From assembly GCA_964552055.1 (NCBI GenBank), contig CAZKFL010000001.1:56953-120952 (forward strand): DNA of 64,000 nt, given 5' to 3'. The notes beneath the pieces were generated by a model. That model saw only the letters and a program-made list of their open reading frames with translations. It had not been told where the DNA came from and made no database searches. Source of the stretch: VGMD01 sp964552055. Its GTDB lineage: Bacteria > Chlamydiota > Chlamydiia > Chlamydiales > 2-12-FULL-49-11. Shown one piece after another: positions 26,545 to 34,942 of this stretch (position 1 is the stretch's first letter; every line of letters begins with the position of its first letter). The translations under genes were made by a program, and so were the position numbers.

Positions 26545-27122
26545 TTCTTAGGTCTTTTTAAAGTTAAACCGAGCAGGTATATCACTTGCTCGGTTTTTTT
26601 TGCGGTCCAAATTCCAATCACTGCCCCTACAAGTACGTCACTTAAGTAGTGTTCTCCAAGCAAGATGCGTGTGCTAACTAGAACTGTTGCAATAAGGTAG
26701 GTTTTTAGGTTATTTCCGAAAAAATAGGCCAAAGCAAAGGCTGTAGCGGCATGACTTGAAGGAAATGCCCGAAAATGGCCATGGAGGCCATTAAAGAAGG
26801 AAAAATCCGGAACCCCGGTTTCTAGCCAAAAGTTAGGTCTTGCACGTCCCACGGCGATTTTAAGGACCCCACAGACAAACATAGTTAAGAGGATCGTAAT
26901 AAAAATAGGTCCAATCTTTTTAAGATGCATTCTAAGTTTCTTGTGGAGGGTAATTGCTGTCAGGCTGCCCCAAAAACAGAGGTGAATAAATGGCGCAATG
27001 CTTTGGCTTATAATGTTAAGAAGATTTGGGTGAATAATAATTAGTTTGGGTAATAGGGCAATTTGCTTATCTGCAATAAGATAAGAGATAATTGTGCAAA
27101 GTAGAATGAAAATTAATTTCAT
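26541..27122 (-). CDS. PAP2 superfamily membrane phosphatase
   Basis: The 193-aa protein has about five hydrophobic segments and the three PAP2 motifs in order: KIAVGRARP, FPSSHAATA and STRILLGEHYLSD. All catalytic positions (K, R, P; S, H; R, H, D) are present. Members dephosphorylate lipid phosphates such as phosphatidate, undecaprenyl pyrophosphate or lipid A. A lipid A or undecaprenyl role is possible but not distinguishable here. It is convergent with Hc2, whose terminator hairpin overlaps the PAP2 3' coding end. Confidence 0.88.
   Translation of the reverse strand: MKLIFILLCTIISYLIADKQIALLPKLIIIHPNLLNIISQSIAPFIHLCFWGSLTAITLHKKLRMHLKKIGPIFITILLTMFVCGVLKIAVGRARPNFWLETGVPDFSFFNGLHGHFRAFPSSHAATAFALAYFFGNNLKTYLIATVLVSTRILLGEHYLSDVLVGAVIGIWTAKKTEQVIYLLGLTLKRPKN
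26567..26601 (+). terminator. rho-independent terminator of the Hc2-like gene, inside the PAP2 coding end
   Basis: AACCGAGCA at 26567-26575 pairs with TGCTCGGTT at 26587-26595, followed by a run of eight T. It lies 22 bases past the Hc2 stop and within the last codons of the convergent PAP2 gene, so the codons there serve two roles. Confidence 0.88.
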
Positions 27123-27129
27123 TCATTTA

Positions 27130-28026
27130 CTATACAGAAGCGAGATTTTGCTGATTAGAAAAAAATCTTTTTTGAATAAATTGAGGTAGGCAAGCAACAT
27201 TGCTCCACTTGTGATCCAATCTATCAAGATAGGCAGCAGGAGCTGAAGATCTGATAAATTGCATGACCATAGCTGTAATAGCGAGGCCGATTGCAACACC
27301 TGGTGGACAAGCGGTGAATGCGACTGCAATTGTAAGAATGGCCACCGCGATAGCAAGAATTCCAAACACATGAACTTTAATAGCTTTGTTGATCTGTATA
27401 TTTAGATCGCTAACGATGTTAGCATCCGACTCTTTAGATGACCCTACGCTTTTTTCATGTAGCTTAAGGAGAAGATCAAGTCTTACGATAGGAGCTAATC
27501 TGTTAATTTGTATAGCTCTCTTCTTAGAGTTATCTTCAGGAAAATAGTCTGTAGAGATAGATTGTACGCTTTCTTCGGGTTGTTTATTTTGGATGTATTT
27601 TGAGCGGAATTTACATGCATTGTGTAATCTATTTGCTTCAAGAATCAATTCTATACCTAGAAAGGCGATACCAAAAATAGTTCCTCTTAATGTTACAGCA
27701 GCAGCTGAAATTCCTGCAAAAATCAATCCTACAAAAGCAGCTACTTTTTCTGCACTCGCAGCTATTCCAAAAGATAGCGCGAAAAGACTTGAAAATTTAG
27801 TGAGTACTTTAGTTCCGTCGTGTCTTCTTATACCTACTATGAATTGACCCAGAGTTTGGATAAACTGGGGGATTTGACATAATAAAGTAAGGCAGCCTGG
27901 AAGGCTTGGGGATTCTTCTTCTGGATCCAAACCTAGAATTTTTCGAATGGCCTCAGGGGAAAGGTTCGGGGTTATAGGAGAAGTATGAATGGGTGAGCTC
28001 GTCATACTTAAAATTATACAGATCAA
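27130..28026 (-). CDS. Inc-like membrane protein with paired hydrophobic segments
   Basis: The frame is up to 298 aa; the second Met (28005) gives 291 aa and is as likely. It has a polar, Ser/Pro-rich N terminus (MTSSPIHTSPITPNLSPE), two hydrophobic pairs at about residues 80-125 (FALSFGIAASAEKVAAFVGLIFAG, GTIFGIAFLGIELIL) and 215-255 (VFGILAIAVAILTIAVAF, GLAITAMVM), and no enzymatic motif. Bilobed hydrophobic pairs are the standard sequence hallmark of chlamydial inclusion-membrane proteins, secreted by type III. The assignment is by topology only. It is on the same strand as, and 7 bases upstream of, the PAP2 gene. Confidence 0.6.
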   Translation of the reverse strand: MICIILSMTSSPIHTSPITPNLSPEAIRKILGLDPEEESPSLPGCLTLLCQIPQFIQTLGQFIVGIRRHDGTKVLTKFSSLFALSFGIAASAEKVAAFVGLIFAGISAAAVTLRGTIFGIAFLGIELILEANRLHNACKFRSKYIQNKQPEESVQSISTDYFPEDNSKKRAIQINRLAPIVRLDLLLKLHEKSVGSSKESDANIVSDLNIQINKAIKVHVFGILAIAVAILTIAVAFTACPPGVAIGLAITAMVMQFIRSSAPAAYLDRLDHKWSNVACLPQFIQKRFFSNQQNLASV

Positions 28027-28061
28027 TGGTTTTCAGATCAAGCGTATAATTAAGGGGTTTT

Positions 28062-28667
28062 CTATATAACCGTGTCTATAAGCTTTATAATAGTGGAATA
28101 CGTCTCTTCAGGGGAGCCTGATGAAGGAATTTCAAGTAAGGACCCCTCTTTTCGATAGTGTGCTATAAGGGGGGCTGTCTTTTCATGATAGACCGTAAGC
28201 CGTTCATTGATAATTTCAGCTAAATCATCGTTTCTCTGAACGAGCATCCCTCCGCAACTATCACAAACTGAAGGTGTTACGGGAGGTTTGTTTTCAAGGT
28301 GATAGATTGCCTTGCATTTGGAGCAGCTTCTTCGAAGGCTAAGCCTTTTTTTGACAATTTCATCGTCTATTTTGAAGTAGAGCACTTTTGCAGGGTAGGT
28401 CTTCAATGCATCGGCCTGGCCTATGGTCCTTGGAAAACCGTCTAAAATCCACCCTTTTTTCTCTTCTTTAAGGCGATTTAGGACAATTTCAATCATTTGT
28501 TCATCCGAGACGAGCTTTCCCGCACTTAAAATTGCCTGTATTTTTGGGTCTGGATTGCTCCGCATGATATCGCCTGTTGAAATATGAGGGATACCTAGGT
28601 GTTTAGATAATTTTTCAGCTTGAGTCCCTTTTCCGCTGCCTGGCGCGCCGAGTAAAATAATGTACAT
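28062..28667 (-). CDS. adk: adenylate kinase
   Basis: This enzyme interconverts ATP + AMP and 2 ADP. The 201-aa protein has the P-loop GAPGSGKGTQ, STGDIMRS, GWILDGFPRT, and a lid with a zinc knuckle, C-x2-C at CSKC and CDSC, as in long bacterial forms that bind structural Zn. The AMP site PHISTGD is intact. It is read toward smaller coordinates, with ribosome site aaggag just before the ATG. Neighbours are unrelated. Confidence 0.95.
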   Translation of the reverse strand: MYIILLGAPGSGKGTQAEKLSKHLGIPHISTGDIMRSNPDPKIQAILSAGKLVSDEQMIEIVLNRLKEEKKGWILDGFPRTIGQADALKTYPAKVLYFKIDDEIVKKRLSLRRSCSKCKAIYHLENKPPVTPSVCDSCGGMLVQRNDDLAEIINERLTVYHEKTAPLIAHYRKEGSLLEIPSSGSPEETYSTIIKLIDTVI

Positions 28668-28707
28668 TGCAATCTCCTTAAAGAGGATATTTTGGAAAAA
28701 CTACGGT

Positions 28708-30129
28708 TTAACTGCAATAACTCTTTGCATATTCGGTGAAATTTTTTAGTTCGGCTTCTTCCCATTTTGCATCTTTCTGTAGATGCATCGCCATTAACTG
28801 TACAACCTCTTTGGACATACTAAGAGCTTCAGTTGTATCTAAAAAAAGAGTTCCAAGCCTTCTTGCTAGTATATCAGAGAGCTTTAAAGCCATTTCCTCT
28901 TCTACTGCGCTTTTAACAGTGGCGCATAACGTACTGTGGTTAATAGTTTTATGAATTTTTAGTGTTTTGGTAATGCATACCAGCTTTTTTTTAAACGCTT
29001 TATTTATGGTTTCTTCAGCCATTTTGCGCCCTGTAGTCCACTTTCCGCCAGTAACTGTGATAAGTCCTGATTTTGAGATGATAATTTCATGGTTTCTCGA
29101 TAATTTCGAGCTTGGGCTTTTATCGTTAGCTTTCACAAGTGGTCGAATTCCCGCAAAACAGCTTAAAATATCTTCTTTTTTAGGGTAGGGATCTAAGATC
29201 ATTTTTGCATGTTCGAGAAGAAAATGGATCTCTTCAGGGGAGGGTTTCGGGTTATTTGACGGGCTATCAACCACGACCTCTGTTGTGCCAATCAGAACTT
29301 TTCCTTTCCAGGGAATGACAAAGATTACCCGTTTATCGCCTGTTTTTGGAACAATGAGCGCCGTCTCTTCCGGTAGAAATTTTTTATCCACTATAATATG
29401 ACTACCTCTACTAAGGACCATTACGGGGAGGCTTTTAGGATTGTCAAGTTTACGAACCTCATCTGTGAAGATCCCTGTAGCATTGATGATCGCCTTTCCT
29501 ACAGCTTGAATGGATTTTCCTGTATTTAAATCAGTTGCAATCACTCCGTTTTTTATAAAAGCAGTTACTTTGCAATAGTTAAGTAGCGTAGCTCCATGAT
29601 TTGCTGCGGTTTTTGCAAGCTCAATAGCAAATCTGGCATCATCAAATTGGCCATCATAATAGACAGCGCCGCCACATAAACCTTCTGGTCTTAAAGTAGG
29701 ACATGCCTTTAGAGTCGCTTCTTTATTTAATAATCGATGTTTTTTCAGTACAAGCTTTCCTGCAAGAAAATCGTAGAGCATCATTCCAAGTTTATAATAA
29801 GGCTTATCGAATCTGCTATAGAATGGTAAAAGAAAAGGCCTTGCCGTGAATAAGTGAGGCGCATTCTTCGCAAGATAGCCCCTTTCAATTAGCCCTTCAT
29901 GAATAAGTCCTAACCGGCCCTGCTTAAGATAGCGAAGACCCCCATGAAATAGCTTTGTAGACCTGCTCGAAGTTCCTTCAGCAAAATCACCCATTTCTAA
30001 AAGCAGTGTTTTGTAACCCCTAGAAGCGGCATCGACAGCGCACCAAAGACCTGTGGCACCCCCACCAATAATAATGAGATCCCACTCTTTAGTAGAGTTA
30101 ATTGCGTCTAACATCACATCACGATTCAT
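28708..30129 (-). CDS. glpD: glycerol-3-phosphate dehydrogenase (FAD)
   Basis: The 473-aa protein oxidises glycerol 3-phosphate to dihydroxyacetone phosphate and feeds electrons to quinone at the inner membrane. It has the FAD site LIIIGGGATGLWCAVDAASRG, EGTSSRSTKLFHGGLRYL (GlpD signature), GAVYYDGQFDDARFA and FAGIRPLV. It is slightly shorter than E. coli GlpD (501 aa), with a reduced C-terminal cap domain. No partner glpK lies in the window. Confidence 0.93.
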   Translation of the reverse strand: MNRDVMLDAINSTKEWDLIIIGGGATGLWCAVDAASRGYKTLLLEMGDFAEGTSSRSTKLFHGGLRYLKQGRLGLIHEGLIERGYLAKNAPHLFTARPFLLPFYSRFDKPYYKLGMMLYDFLAGKLVLKKHRLLNKEATLKACPTLRPEGLCGGAVYYDGQFDDARFAIELAKTAANHGATLLNYCKVTAFIKNGVIATDLNTGKSIQAVGKAIINATGIFTDEVRKLDNPKSLPVMVLSRGSHIIVDKKFLPEETALIVPKTGDKRVIFVIPWKGKVLIGTTEVVVDSPSNNPKPSPEEIHFLLEHAKMILDPYPKKEDILSCFAGIRPLVKANDKSPSSKLSRNHEIIISKSGLITVTGGKWTTGRKMAEETINKAFKKKLVCITKTLKIHKTINHSTLCATVKSAVEEEMALKLSDILARRLGTLFLDTTEALSMSKEVVQLMAMHLQKDAKWEEAELKNFTEYAKSYCS

Positions 30130-30174
30130 CTTTCCTGCCCAGCTTTAGGGTCAATTGTATATCAGGAGATGAAT

Positions 30175-30363
30175 TTATCGCTTCTTATTCGTGTGATAAT
30201 GTATGCACGCTTTGCAAGTCGATTCTGCTTGATCTTTTAGCATCGCTCTTTTAAGCGGATCTCCCGCATGAACACATGCAGCTAGCGCATCAAGACAATC
30301 GCAGCAATCGCCATCAAAATTACCTCTATCCGGCTCTTCTTTATGTTTAGTTTTTCTTCCCAT
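30175..30363 (-). CDS. small Cys-rich hypothetical protein
   Basis: The protein is 62 aa if begun at the ATG at 30363 (MGRKTKHKEEPDRGNFDGDC); a longer frame reaches back to 30477, but the extra part is hydrophobic and unrelated in composition. It has six cysteines including CCDC and CKAC and two histidines, which could bind metal. The longer version overlaps the plus-strand secreted-type fragment. No family recognised. Confidence 0.45.
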   Translation of the reverse strand: MGRKTKHKEEPDRGNFDGDCCDCLDALAACVHAGDPLKRAMLKDQAESTCKACIHYHTNKKR

Positions 30364-30431
30364 TACTGATAACAATACCATGGTAAGGAATTGATGCAAC
30401 TTATTGATTATTATAAAAATCCAATAATTGA

Positions 30432-30671
30432 TTGCATCTATATTTTCTAAATACTCAAACTGCAAATTTCTCATCACTTCAAATAAGTGAAAATTTCGAT
30501 ATTCAAATTACAGGTACAGTATGTAATGGTGCACCATATAGTCTAAGTTGTATTATGGGTCCCTCATCATCCACACCAGCTATATCTGTAAGCGAAACGT
30601 CTAATGGTGCTGCATCAAGTTGTGGAAGTCCTGTGCAAAATTCAAATGGCATTTCATTTACTTGCACTTAA
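30432..30671 (+). pseudogene. short secreted-type protein remnant with its own terminator
   Basis: The frame encodes 79 aa: the last 55 residues are S/T/N/C-rich (FDIQITGTVCNGAPYSLSC, SCGSPVQNSNGISFTCT) and resemble the strand-rich proteins at 14705 and 17024. The first 20 residues look unrelated. A clean terminator follows at once, so the end is that of a real transcription unit, and the front has probably been lost. It may instead be a very small intact gene starting at a later codon. Confidence 0.45.
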
Positions 30672-30693
30672 AGCAGATTTTAGCTGCTTTTTT
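30670..30693 (+). terminator. terminator of the 30432-30671 remnant
   Basis: AAAGCAG (30670-30676) pairs with CTGCTTT (30684-30690) around ATTTTAG, followed by TTTTTT. The T-run is on the plus strand, so it belongs to the plus-strand gene, not to the PspC gene that begins further right. Confidence 0.85.
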
Positions 30694-30712
30694 AGCGCAA
30701 TGAGAGGGATGA

Positions 30713-31111
30713 TTAAGTGTGAATCTCTTCGGGGATGATGCCGATTGCAATTACGTAAGAAATTGCCATGGGGAAAAAGGCTGTTACAAAGAGTAACACG
30801 ATGAAAATTAGTCTGATAATGTTGGAATCGATCTTGAAATATTTGCCAAGGCCTCCGCATACTCCGCCAATACGTCTATCTCTTACCGATCTGTAAAGCT
30901 TTCTGTAATCGGATTCGATATACGCTTTTGGGCCTAGTGGTAAAATCAAGGCAAGCACAATGTATACTAGGATGAAAATTCCTGCGGTTATGAAGGTTAG
31001 GAAAATAAATAGGAGTCTGATGAGGGAGGCGTCTAAGTGGAGGTATTGGGCAAGACCGCCGCAAACACCGCTAATTTTTTTATCGAATCTGTCTTTATAT
31101 AATCGTCTCAT
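30713..31111 (-). CDS. tandem PspC domain protein
   Basis: The 132-aa protein consists of two PspC-type units, residues about 3-60 and 68-125. Each carries the D/K-x-x-I-x-GVCGGLAxYxxxDxxxIRLxFIxLxF pattern (KKISGVCGGLAQYLHLDASL and RRIGGVCGGLGKYFKIDSNI) followed by a membrane helix. PspC regulates the phage-shock response to envelope stress in proteobacteria; no PspA or PspB is nearby. A tandem form is unusual; single-domain copies with one helix are the norm. The role is probably a membrane stress sensor. Confidence 0.88.
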   Translation of the reverse strand: MRRLYKDRFDKKISGVCGGLAQYLHLDASLIRLLFIFLTFITAGIFILVYIVLALILPLGPKAYIESDYRKLYRSVRDRRIGGVCGGLGKYFKIDSNIIRLIFIVLLFVTAFFPMAISYVIAIGIIPEEIHT

Positions 31112-31119
31112 ACTACATA

Positions 31120-31902
31120 TTAAAAGGGGACGGGTGAATTAAAACAAAGTCTTTTTTTAGTGATCGGGTGGATGAATTCGAGTCTATGTGCGTGGAGTGC
31201 CAGCCTTTTAAGTGGTGATCCTCCTTTTCCGTATTTCTTATCACCGATAATAGGGTGTCCTTGGTAGCTTGTTTGGACCCGAATCTGATTTTTTTTGCCG
31301 GTTTCAAGAACAAACTTGACTCTTGAGCTTCGCTTATAAGTTTCAAGTACTTCATAATGTGTAATCGCTAATTCCCCTTCGCTAGTAGGGCTCACTTTCA
31401 TAAAGTACGAAGCGTCCTCGTAAAGTCTATGTTTCCAAGTTCCTTTACCCTCAAATACACCATCCACAAGAGCTTGGTATTCGCGGTAAATTCCATGTTC
31501 CATAAACTGTTTTTTTAAATCTTCTTTTGCGGCATAAGAAAGCCCAAATACCATTACACCAGATGTCTCGCGATCTAGCCGTTGTACTGGCCAGACAGTT
31601 GGATAGGCTTTTTTTAGCATTGCATGTAAAGTTCTTTTGTCTTCAAAATCAGTCGCAACTGACAAAAGTCCTTCAGGCTTATCAACTACAATTAGATGGT
31701 CATCTGCGTAAAGAGCAGTAACACCCTCGATTAGGCGTCTTTTAGGTAGTATAGTAATATCTTGAGAGGTCTCAATTTTTAAGTTTCCCGATGCAAGCTC
31801 ACCATCGACAAGAATTCTGCGATGTTTAATCAGTTCTCTCAAAGTATTATTTGAGCTATCGGGCAGTCTTGAGCTTAAGAGCTCTAAAAGGGTAGTTGTC
31901 AT
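31120..31902 (-). CDS. RluA family pseudouridine synthase
   Basis: The 260-aa protein begins with an S4-like region (LRELIKHRRILVDGELASG), then the RluA catalytic motif VQRLDRETSGVMVFGLSYAAK with the catalytic Asp (RLDRETSG), and the HRLEFIHPITKKRL segment. It isomerises uridine to pseudouridine in rRNA or tRNA. Specificity (RluA, RluC, RluD-like) is not resolved; size and S4 presence suggest the RluD/RluC subgroup. It ends 8 bases before the PspC start on the same strand. Confidence 0.9.
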   Translation of the reverse strand: MTTTLLELLSSRLPDSSNNTLRELIKHRRILVDGELASGNLKIETSQDITILPKRRLIEGVTALYADDHLIVVDKPEGLLSVATDFEDKRTLHAMLKKAYPTVWPVQRLDRETSGVMVFGLSYAAKEDLKKQFMEHGIYREYQALVDGVFEGKGTWKHRLYEDASYFMKVSPTSEGELAITHYEVLETYKRSSRVKFVLETGKKNQIRVQTSYQGHPIIGDKKYGKGGSPLKRLALHAHRLEFIHPITKKRLCFNSPVPF

Positions 31903-31914
31903 GCGGAAATTTTA

Positions 31915-32268
31915 TCATTTTTCTCTATTAATAGTCGAGGTATAGATGAGAAGGATGGTAATTGCAAAGAAGGTGAGGAGTCCAAAAATGGGGTGAATAG
32001 GGTCAGAAAAGCAGCAGGATGGCCTGACAAGGGTTTGGTAGAGGGCTACAAAAAAGCCGATAATGGGGAGGGGAAGAACATAGTAGATGAATTCTTTTTT
32101 CCCTTTAAAGATGAGCGGAAAAAGTATAATGGGGATAGGGAAAAGGAAGACTCTTTGAAACCAGCAGAGTTTGCAGGGAGAGAGATCAAGGATTTCACTG
32201 TAGTAAAGGCTGACAAGAGTAGCAATCGCCGCTATTAGCCACGCGGCATAAAAACTATAGCGCTTCAT
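31915..32268 (-). CDS. dsbB: DsbB/BdbC-like disulfide oxidoreductase
   Basis: The 117-aa membrane protein has four hydrophobic segments and the two redox pairs of the family: CKLC (SPCKLCWFQRV) in the first periplasmic loop and CC (RPSCCFSDPIHP) in the second. DsbB re-oxidises DsbA and passes electrons to quinone. It is directly coupled to dsbA through a 14-base overlap. Chlamydiae rely on disulfide cross-linked outer-membrane proteins, so this pair is central to elementary body structure. Confidence 0.92.
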   Translation of the reverse strand: MKRYSFYAAWLIAAIATLVSLYYSEILDLSPCKLCWFQRVFLFPIPIILFPLIFKGKKEFIYYVLPLPIIGFFVALYQTLVRPSCCFSDPIHPIFGLLTFFAITILLIYTSTINREK

Positions 32269-32881
32269 GGATTGCCTTTGTGATGGTTTTTTGATCGGCT
32301 TTTTTAATCAGTTTTCCGTTGATTAGCACGATCGGGAGGTGGAGGTCGCCCGGATAGATCTTTTTAGCAAGCGCAATATTATATTCGACTGCGTCGGCAA
32401 ATGTATCTTCTCGTAAGGCTTTAAGAATTTGAGGGGCTGGTAGCGCGCTGTCCTTTTCGACATAGGCTGATACAAAGTCTCGATAAGAAAATGTGATGAG
32501 ATCATCTTTGTTTAGGTTAAAAAGAAAGTTGTGGAAGGATTTCATGTGATCTCCTGCTATTTTCTGTATGCATATAGAAAGGGTGCATGCGGAAAGCGAG
32601 TCATCCAGAAAAGCTAAGGGAATGATTGTAATTTTTAGTTTGCCCGTATTTAAGAATTCTTTCTCGATAGGGGGGAGTACATCATTATTTAATGCCTGGC
32701 ATGCAGAGCACGCAAACTCTTCAAAGAGAATCATATGAACAGGTGCATCGAGTTTCCCATAGGTGAATTGATTGTCGACATTGAGAGCAAATGTTTTTGG
32801 CCGTTGATGAAAAAAGAGCAAGGCGCCAAAAGCTAGAACTAAAAAAAGTGATGAAAAGAGAATAAGTTTTTTTTCACTCAT
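32255..32881 (-). CDS. dsbA: DsbA-like thiol oxidase
   Basis: The 208-aa protein has a membrane anchor or signal at residues 5-25 (ILFSSLFLVLAFGALLFF), then a thioredoxin-fold domain with the active site FEEFACSACQALNND (CSAC) and the cis-Pro loop near DLHLPIVLING. It oxidises Cys residues of exported proteins and is re-oxidised by the adjacent DsbB. Chlamydia trachomatis has the same dsbB-dsbA order. No signal peptidase site is obvious, so the protein may stay anchored. Confidence 0.9.
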   Translation of the reverse strand: MSEKKLILFSSLFLVLAFGALLFFHQRPKTFALNVDNQFTYGKLDAPVHMILFEEFACSACQALNNDVLPPIEKEFLNTGKLKITIIPLAFLDDSLSACTLSICIQKIAGDHMKSFHNFLFNLNKDDLITFSYRDFVSAYVEKDSALPAPQILKALREDTFADAVEYNIALAKKIYPGDLHLPIVLINGKLIKKADQKTITKAIHEAL

Positions 32882-32905
32882 TCCATCACTTTATGAAAAT
32901 CTCGA

Positions 32906-33790
32906 TTATTTCTGAAGCTGAAAAGCATTGAAGAAGAGATTAGCGGATTCATTTGAGCTGTTTTCTGCCTTGACTTCTAGGTTGTAAACCGTTGTGTTTA
33001 CAAGGATTAGTCTTCCAAGAGTGGTCTTTCCATCTCGGTCAATTTTATAATCCAATGCGGGGAAGTCGTCATGAGTTGTTTTTGTTTTGTGCGTAACATT
33101 TCCCTTTTCTTTTGAGGTAATTTGAGAAAGTGCTGCCTTAAAAACGATATTTGAGCCCCATTTTACCCAATTTTGAGGAAGATCCACAAATCCTAGCGAG
33201 TACTGATCTAATTTATATTCTTTATAGAGAAGAACTCTTTCTGAATGTGGTATGGGTTTTGCTGTTTCCTCTAGTACAGGAACTGCTGGAAAGAAGGCAG
33301 TAAAGGGAAGCGTTTCTGCAGCAATCAGTTTAACCCAGCCGTCTGGGCAATTTCCGCCGCCATTTTTCTTCATTACAAAGGATTGAGCCCAGTCAAAAGG
33401 GAGGACTTTGAACACTTGATTCACGCTTTTTTCGGGAGAAATGCCAATCAGGATAATTCCAAATGCAAGAATGTGGGCAATAAACCTTGGTTTAATTCGT
33501 ATTTCTTCGCTGCTAGTTTTTAAAAAGAGAGCTTTTCGATAAGCTAGCGTATAAGCGCTCTTCCAAGTGAAAATTTCATTATATCTGTAGCCGGATATGT
33601 ATTTGCCGAGAGTTGTTCCGAAATAGCGTAAGAAAAGAGTTTCTACTGGTATAAAAAGAAGGGGAATAAGGAGTGTTAGTACAACGGAATGCACTAAATC
33701 TAAGTCACATAAGTCTAATATAAAGATGGCGATAGACCAAAACCAGAAATAATCAATTAATCTTGTGAGTATTCTAATAAATTTTTCCAT
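32906..33790 (-). CDS. RDD family membrane protein
   Basis: The 294-aa protein has an N-terminal RDD-like domain with membrane segments at about 10-30, 37-55 and 105-120: RLIDYFWFW, FIPVETLFLRYFGTTLGKYISGYRY. The C-terminal half (about residue 150 on) is soluble and contains no known motif (KLIAAETLPFTAFFPAVPVLEE). RDD proteins are integral membrane proteins of mixed or unknown roles. It lies immediately upstream of dsbA, about 25 bases apart, so it may be in the same transcription unit. Confidence 0.7.
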   Translation of the reverse strand: MEKFIRILTRLIDYFWFWSIAIFILDLCDLDLVHSVVLTLLIPLLFIPVETLFLRYFGTTLGKYISGYRYNEIFTWKSAYTLAYRKALFLKTSSEEIRIKPRFIAHILAFGIILIGISPEKSVNQVFKVLPFDWAQSFVMKKNGGGNCPDGWVKLIAAETLPFTAFFPAVPVLEETAKPIPHSERVLLYKEYKLDQYSLGFVDLPQNWVKWGSNIVFKAALSQITSKEKGNVTHKTKTTHDDFPALDYKIDRDGKTTLGRLILVNTTVYNLEVKAENSSNESANLFFNAFQLQK

Positions 33791-33815
33791 AATTAGATTA
33801 TATCACAATTAACCC

Positions 33816-34868
33816 TTAAAAGCAATTTTTATTGGATATGAGACCCCCTCCGAGGCAGACTTCTCCATCATAAAAAACGATAGCCTGTCTAGGGGTAACA
33901 GCTCTTTGGGGGGTAATAAATCTTATTTGAGCTTCCCCATTTTCAATTTTTTCGATCACACATTCTTGGTCGTCCTGACGGTATCGAATTTTTGCCTTAC
34001 AGAAAAAGGGAGTTTTAGGGGGGGATTTAACCCAAGTTAGGTCGGTAGCAATAAGAGCTTCCTTGAATAGTAAGGGGTGGTCTTCTCCTTGGACGACTGT
34101 AACTACTTGGGTAGAGACATCCTTATCAATAACAAACCAAGCTTCTCCAGGTCCGCCGATATTCATCCCCTTGCGCTGACCTATTGTATAGTACCAAGCC
34201 CCTTCGTGAGTTCCAACTACCTTACCATCAGGTGTTTGAAAAACCCCCTTCGCGGGCGGCATGTACTGCATGATAAAATCTTTAAATTTTCTCTTTCCGA
34301 TGAAGCAGATTCCCGTACTATCCTTCTTATTATAGGTTAAAAGACCTGCCCTTTCGGCAATTTTCCTGATCTCATCCTTATTATAGGCTCCAACGGGAAA
34401 AAGGGCCCTCTCAAGCACATCACTACGCAAAGCATGTAAGAAATAACTTTGATCTTTGCCTTTATCCAATCCCTTTATAAGTTCAAACTGATCATTAATC
34501 ATTGCATAATGACCTGTCGCAAGTTTTTCAGCACCTAATTCAAAAGCTTTTTGTAAAAGAACATTAAATTTAATTTCACGATTACAAAAAATATCAGGGT
34601 TTGGTGTAAATCCTTTTTTCAAATCGTCTAAAAAATTTACAAAAACTCCATCCCAATACTCATTAGAAAAATTAAAAGAATATAGAGGTATGCCAATTTT
34701 TTGACACACAGAAAGAGCATCCTCATAATCCTGAATCGCGGGACACTCAAGATCATCTTCATCCCAATTTTTCATGAAGATGCCAATGACATCGTAACCT
34801 TTTTCTTTTAAAAGCAAGGCCGTTACGGATGAATCCACTCCGCCTGACATTCCTACAGCAACTTTCAT
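33816..34868 (-). CDS. mnmA: tRNA-specific 2-thiouridylase
   Basis: MnmA thiolates U34 of Lys, Glu and Gln tRNAs. The 350-aa sequence has the PP-loop VGMSGGVDSSVTALLLKEKGY, the first catalytic cysteine region NPDIFCNREIKFNVLL, and the second in DSTGICFIGKRKFKDF, plus YYTIGQRKGMNIGG. All functional residues are present and the length is typical (about 360). ATG at 34868. Downstream is the RDD gene, 26 bases away. Confidence 0.96.
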   Translation of the reverse strand: MKVAVGMSGGVDSSVTALLLKEKGYDVIGIFMKNWDEDDLECPAIQDYEDALSVCQKIGIPLYSFNFSNEYWDGVFVNFLDDLKKGFTPNPDIFCNREIKFNVLLQKAFELGAEKLATGHYAMINDQFELIKGLDKGKDQSYFLHALRSDVLERALFPVGAYNKDEIRKIAERAGLLTYNKKDSTGICFIGKRKFKDFIMQYMPPAKGVFQTPDGKVVGTHEGAWYYTIGQRKGMNIGGPGEAWFVIDKDVSTQVVTVVQGEDHPLLFKEALIATDLTWVKSPPKTPFFCKAKIRYRQDDQECVIEKIENGEAQIRFITPQRAVTPRQAIVFYDGEVCLGGGLISNKNCF

Positions 34869-34942
34869 AATCTTTTCTTCACATTGTTTGCAAAATCAAT
34901 TTAATATAAACTTAATGTAAATATTAATAAAGAGGAGATGTT

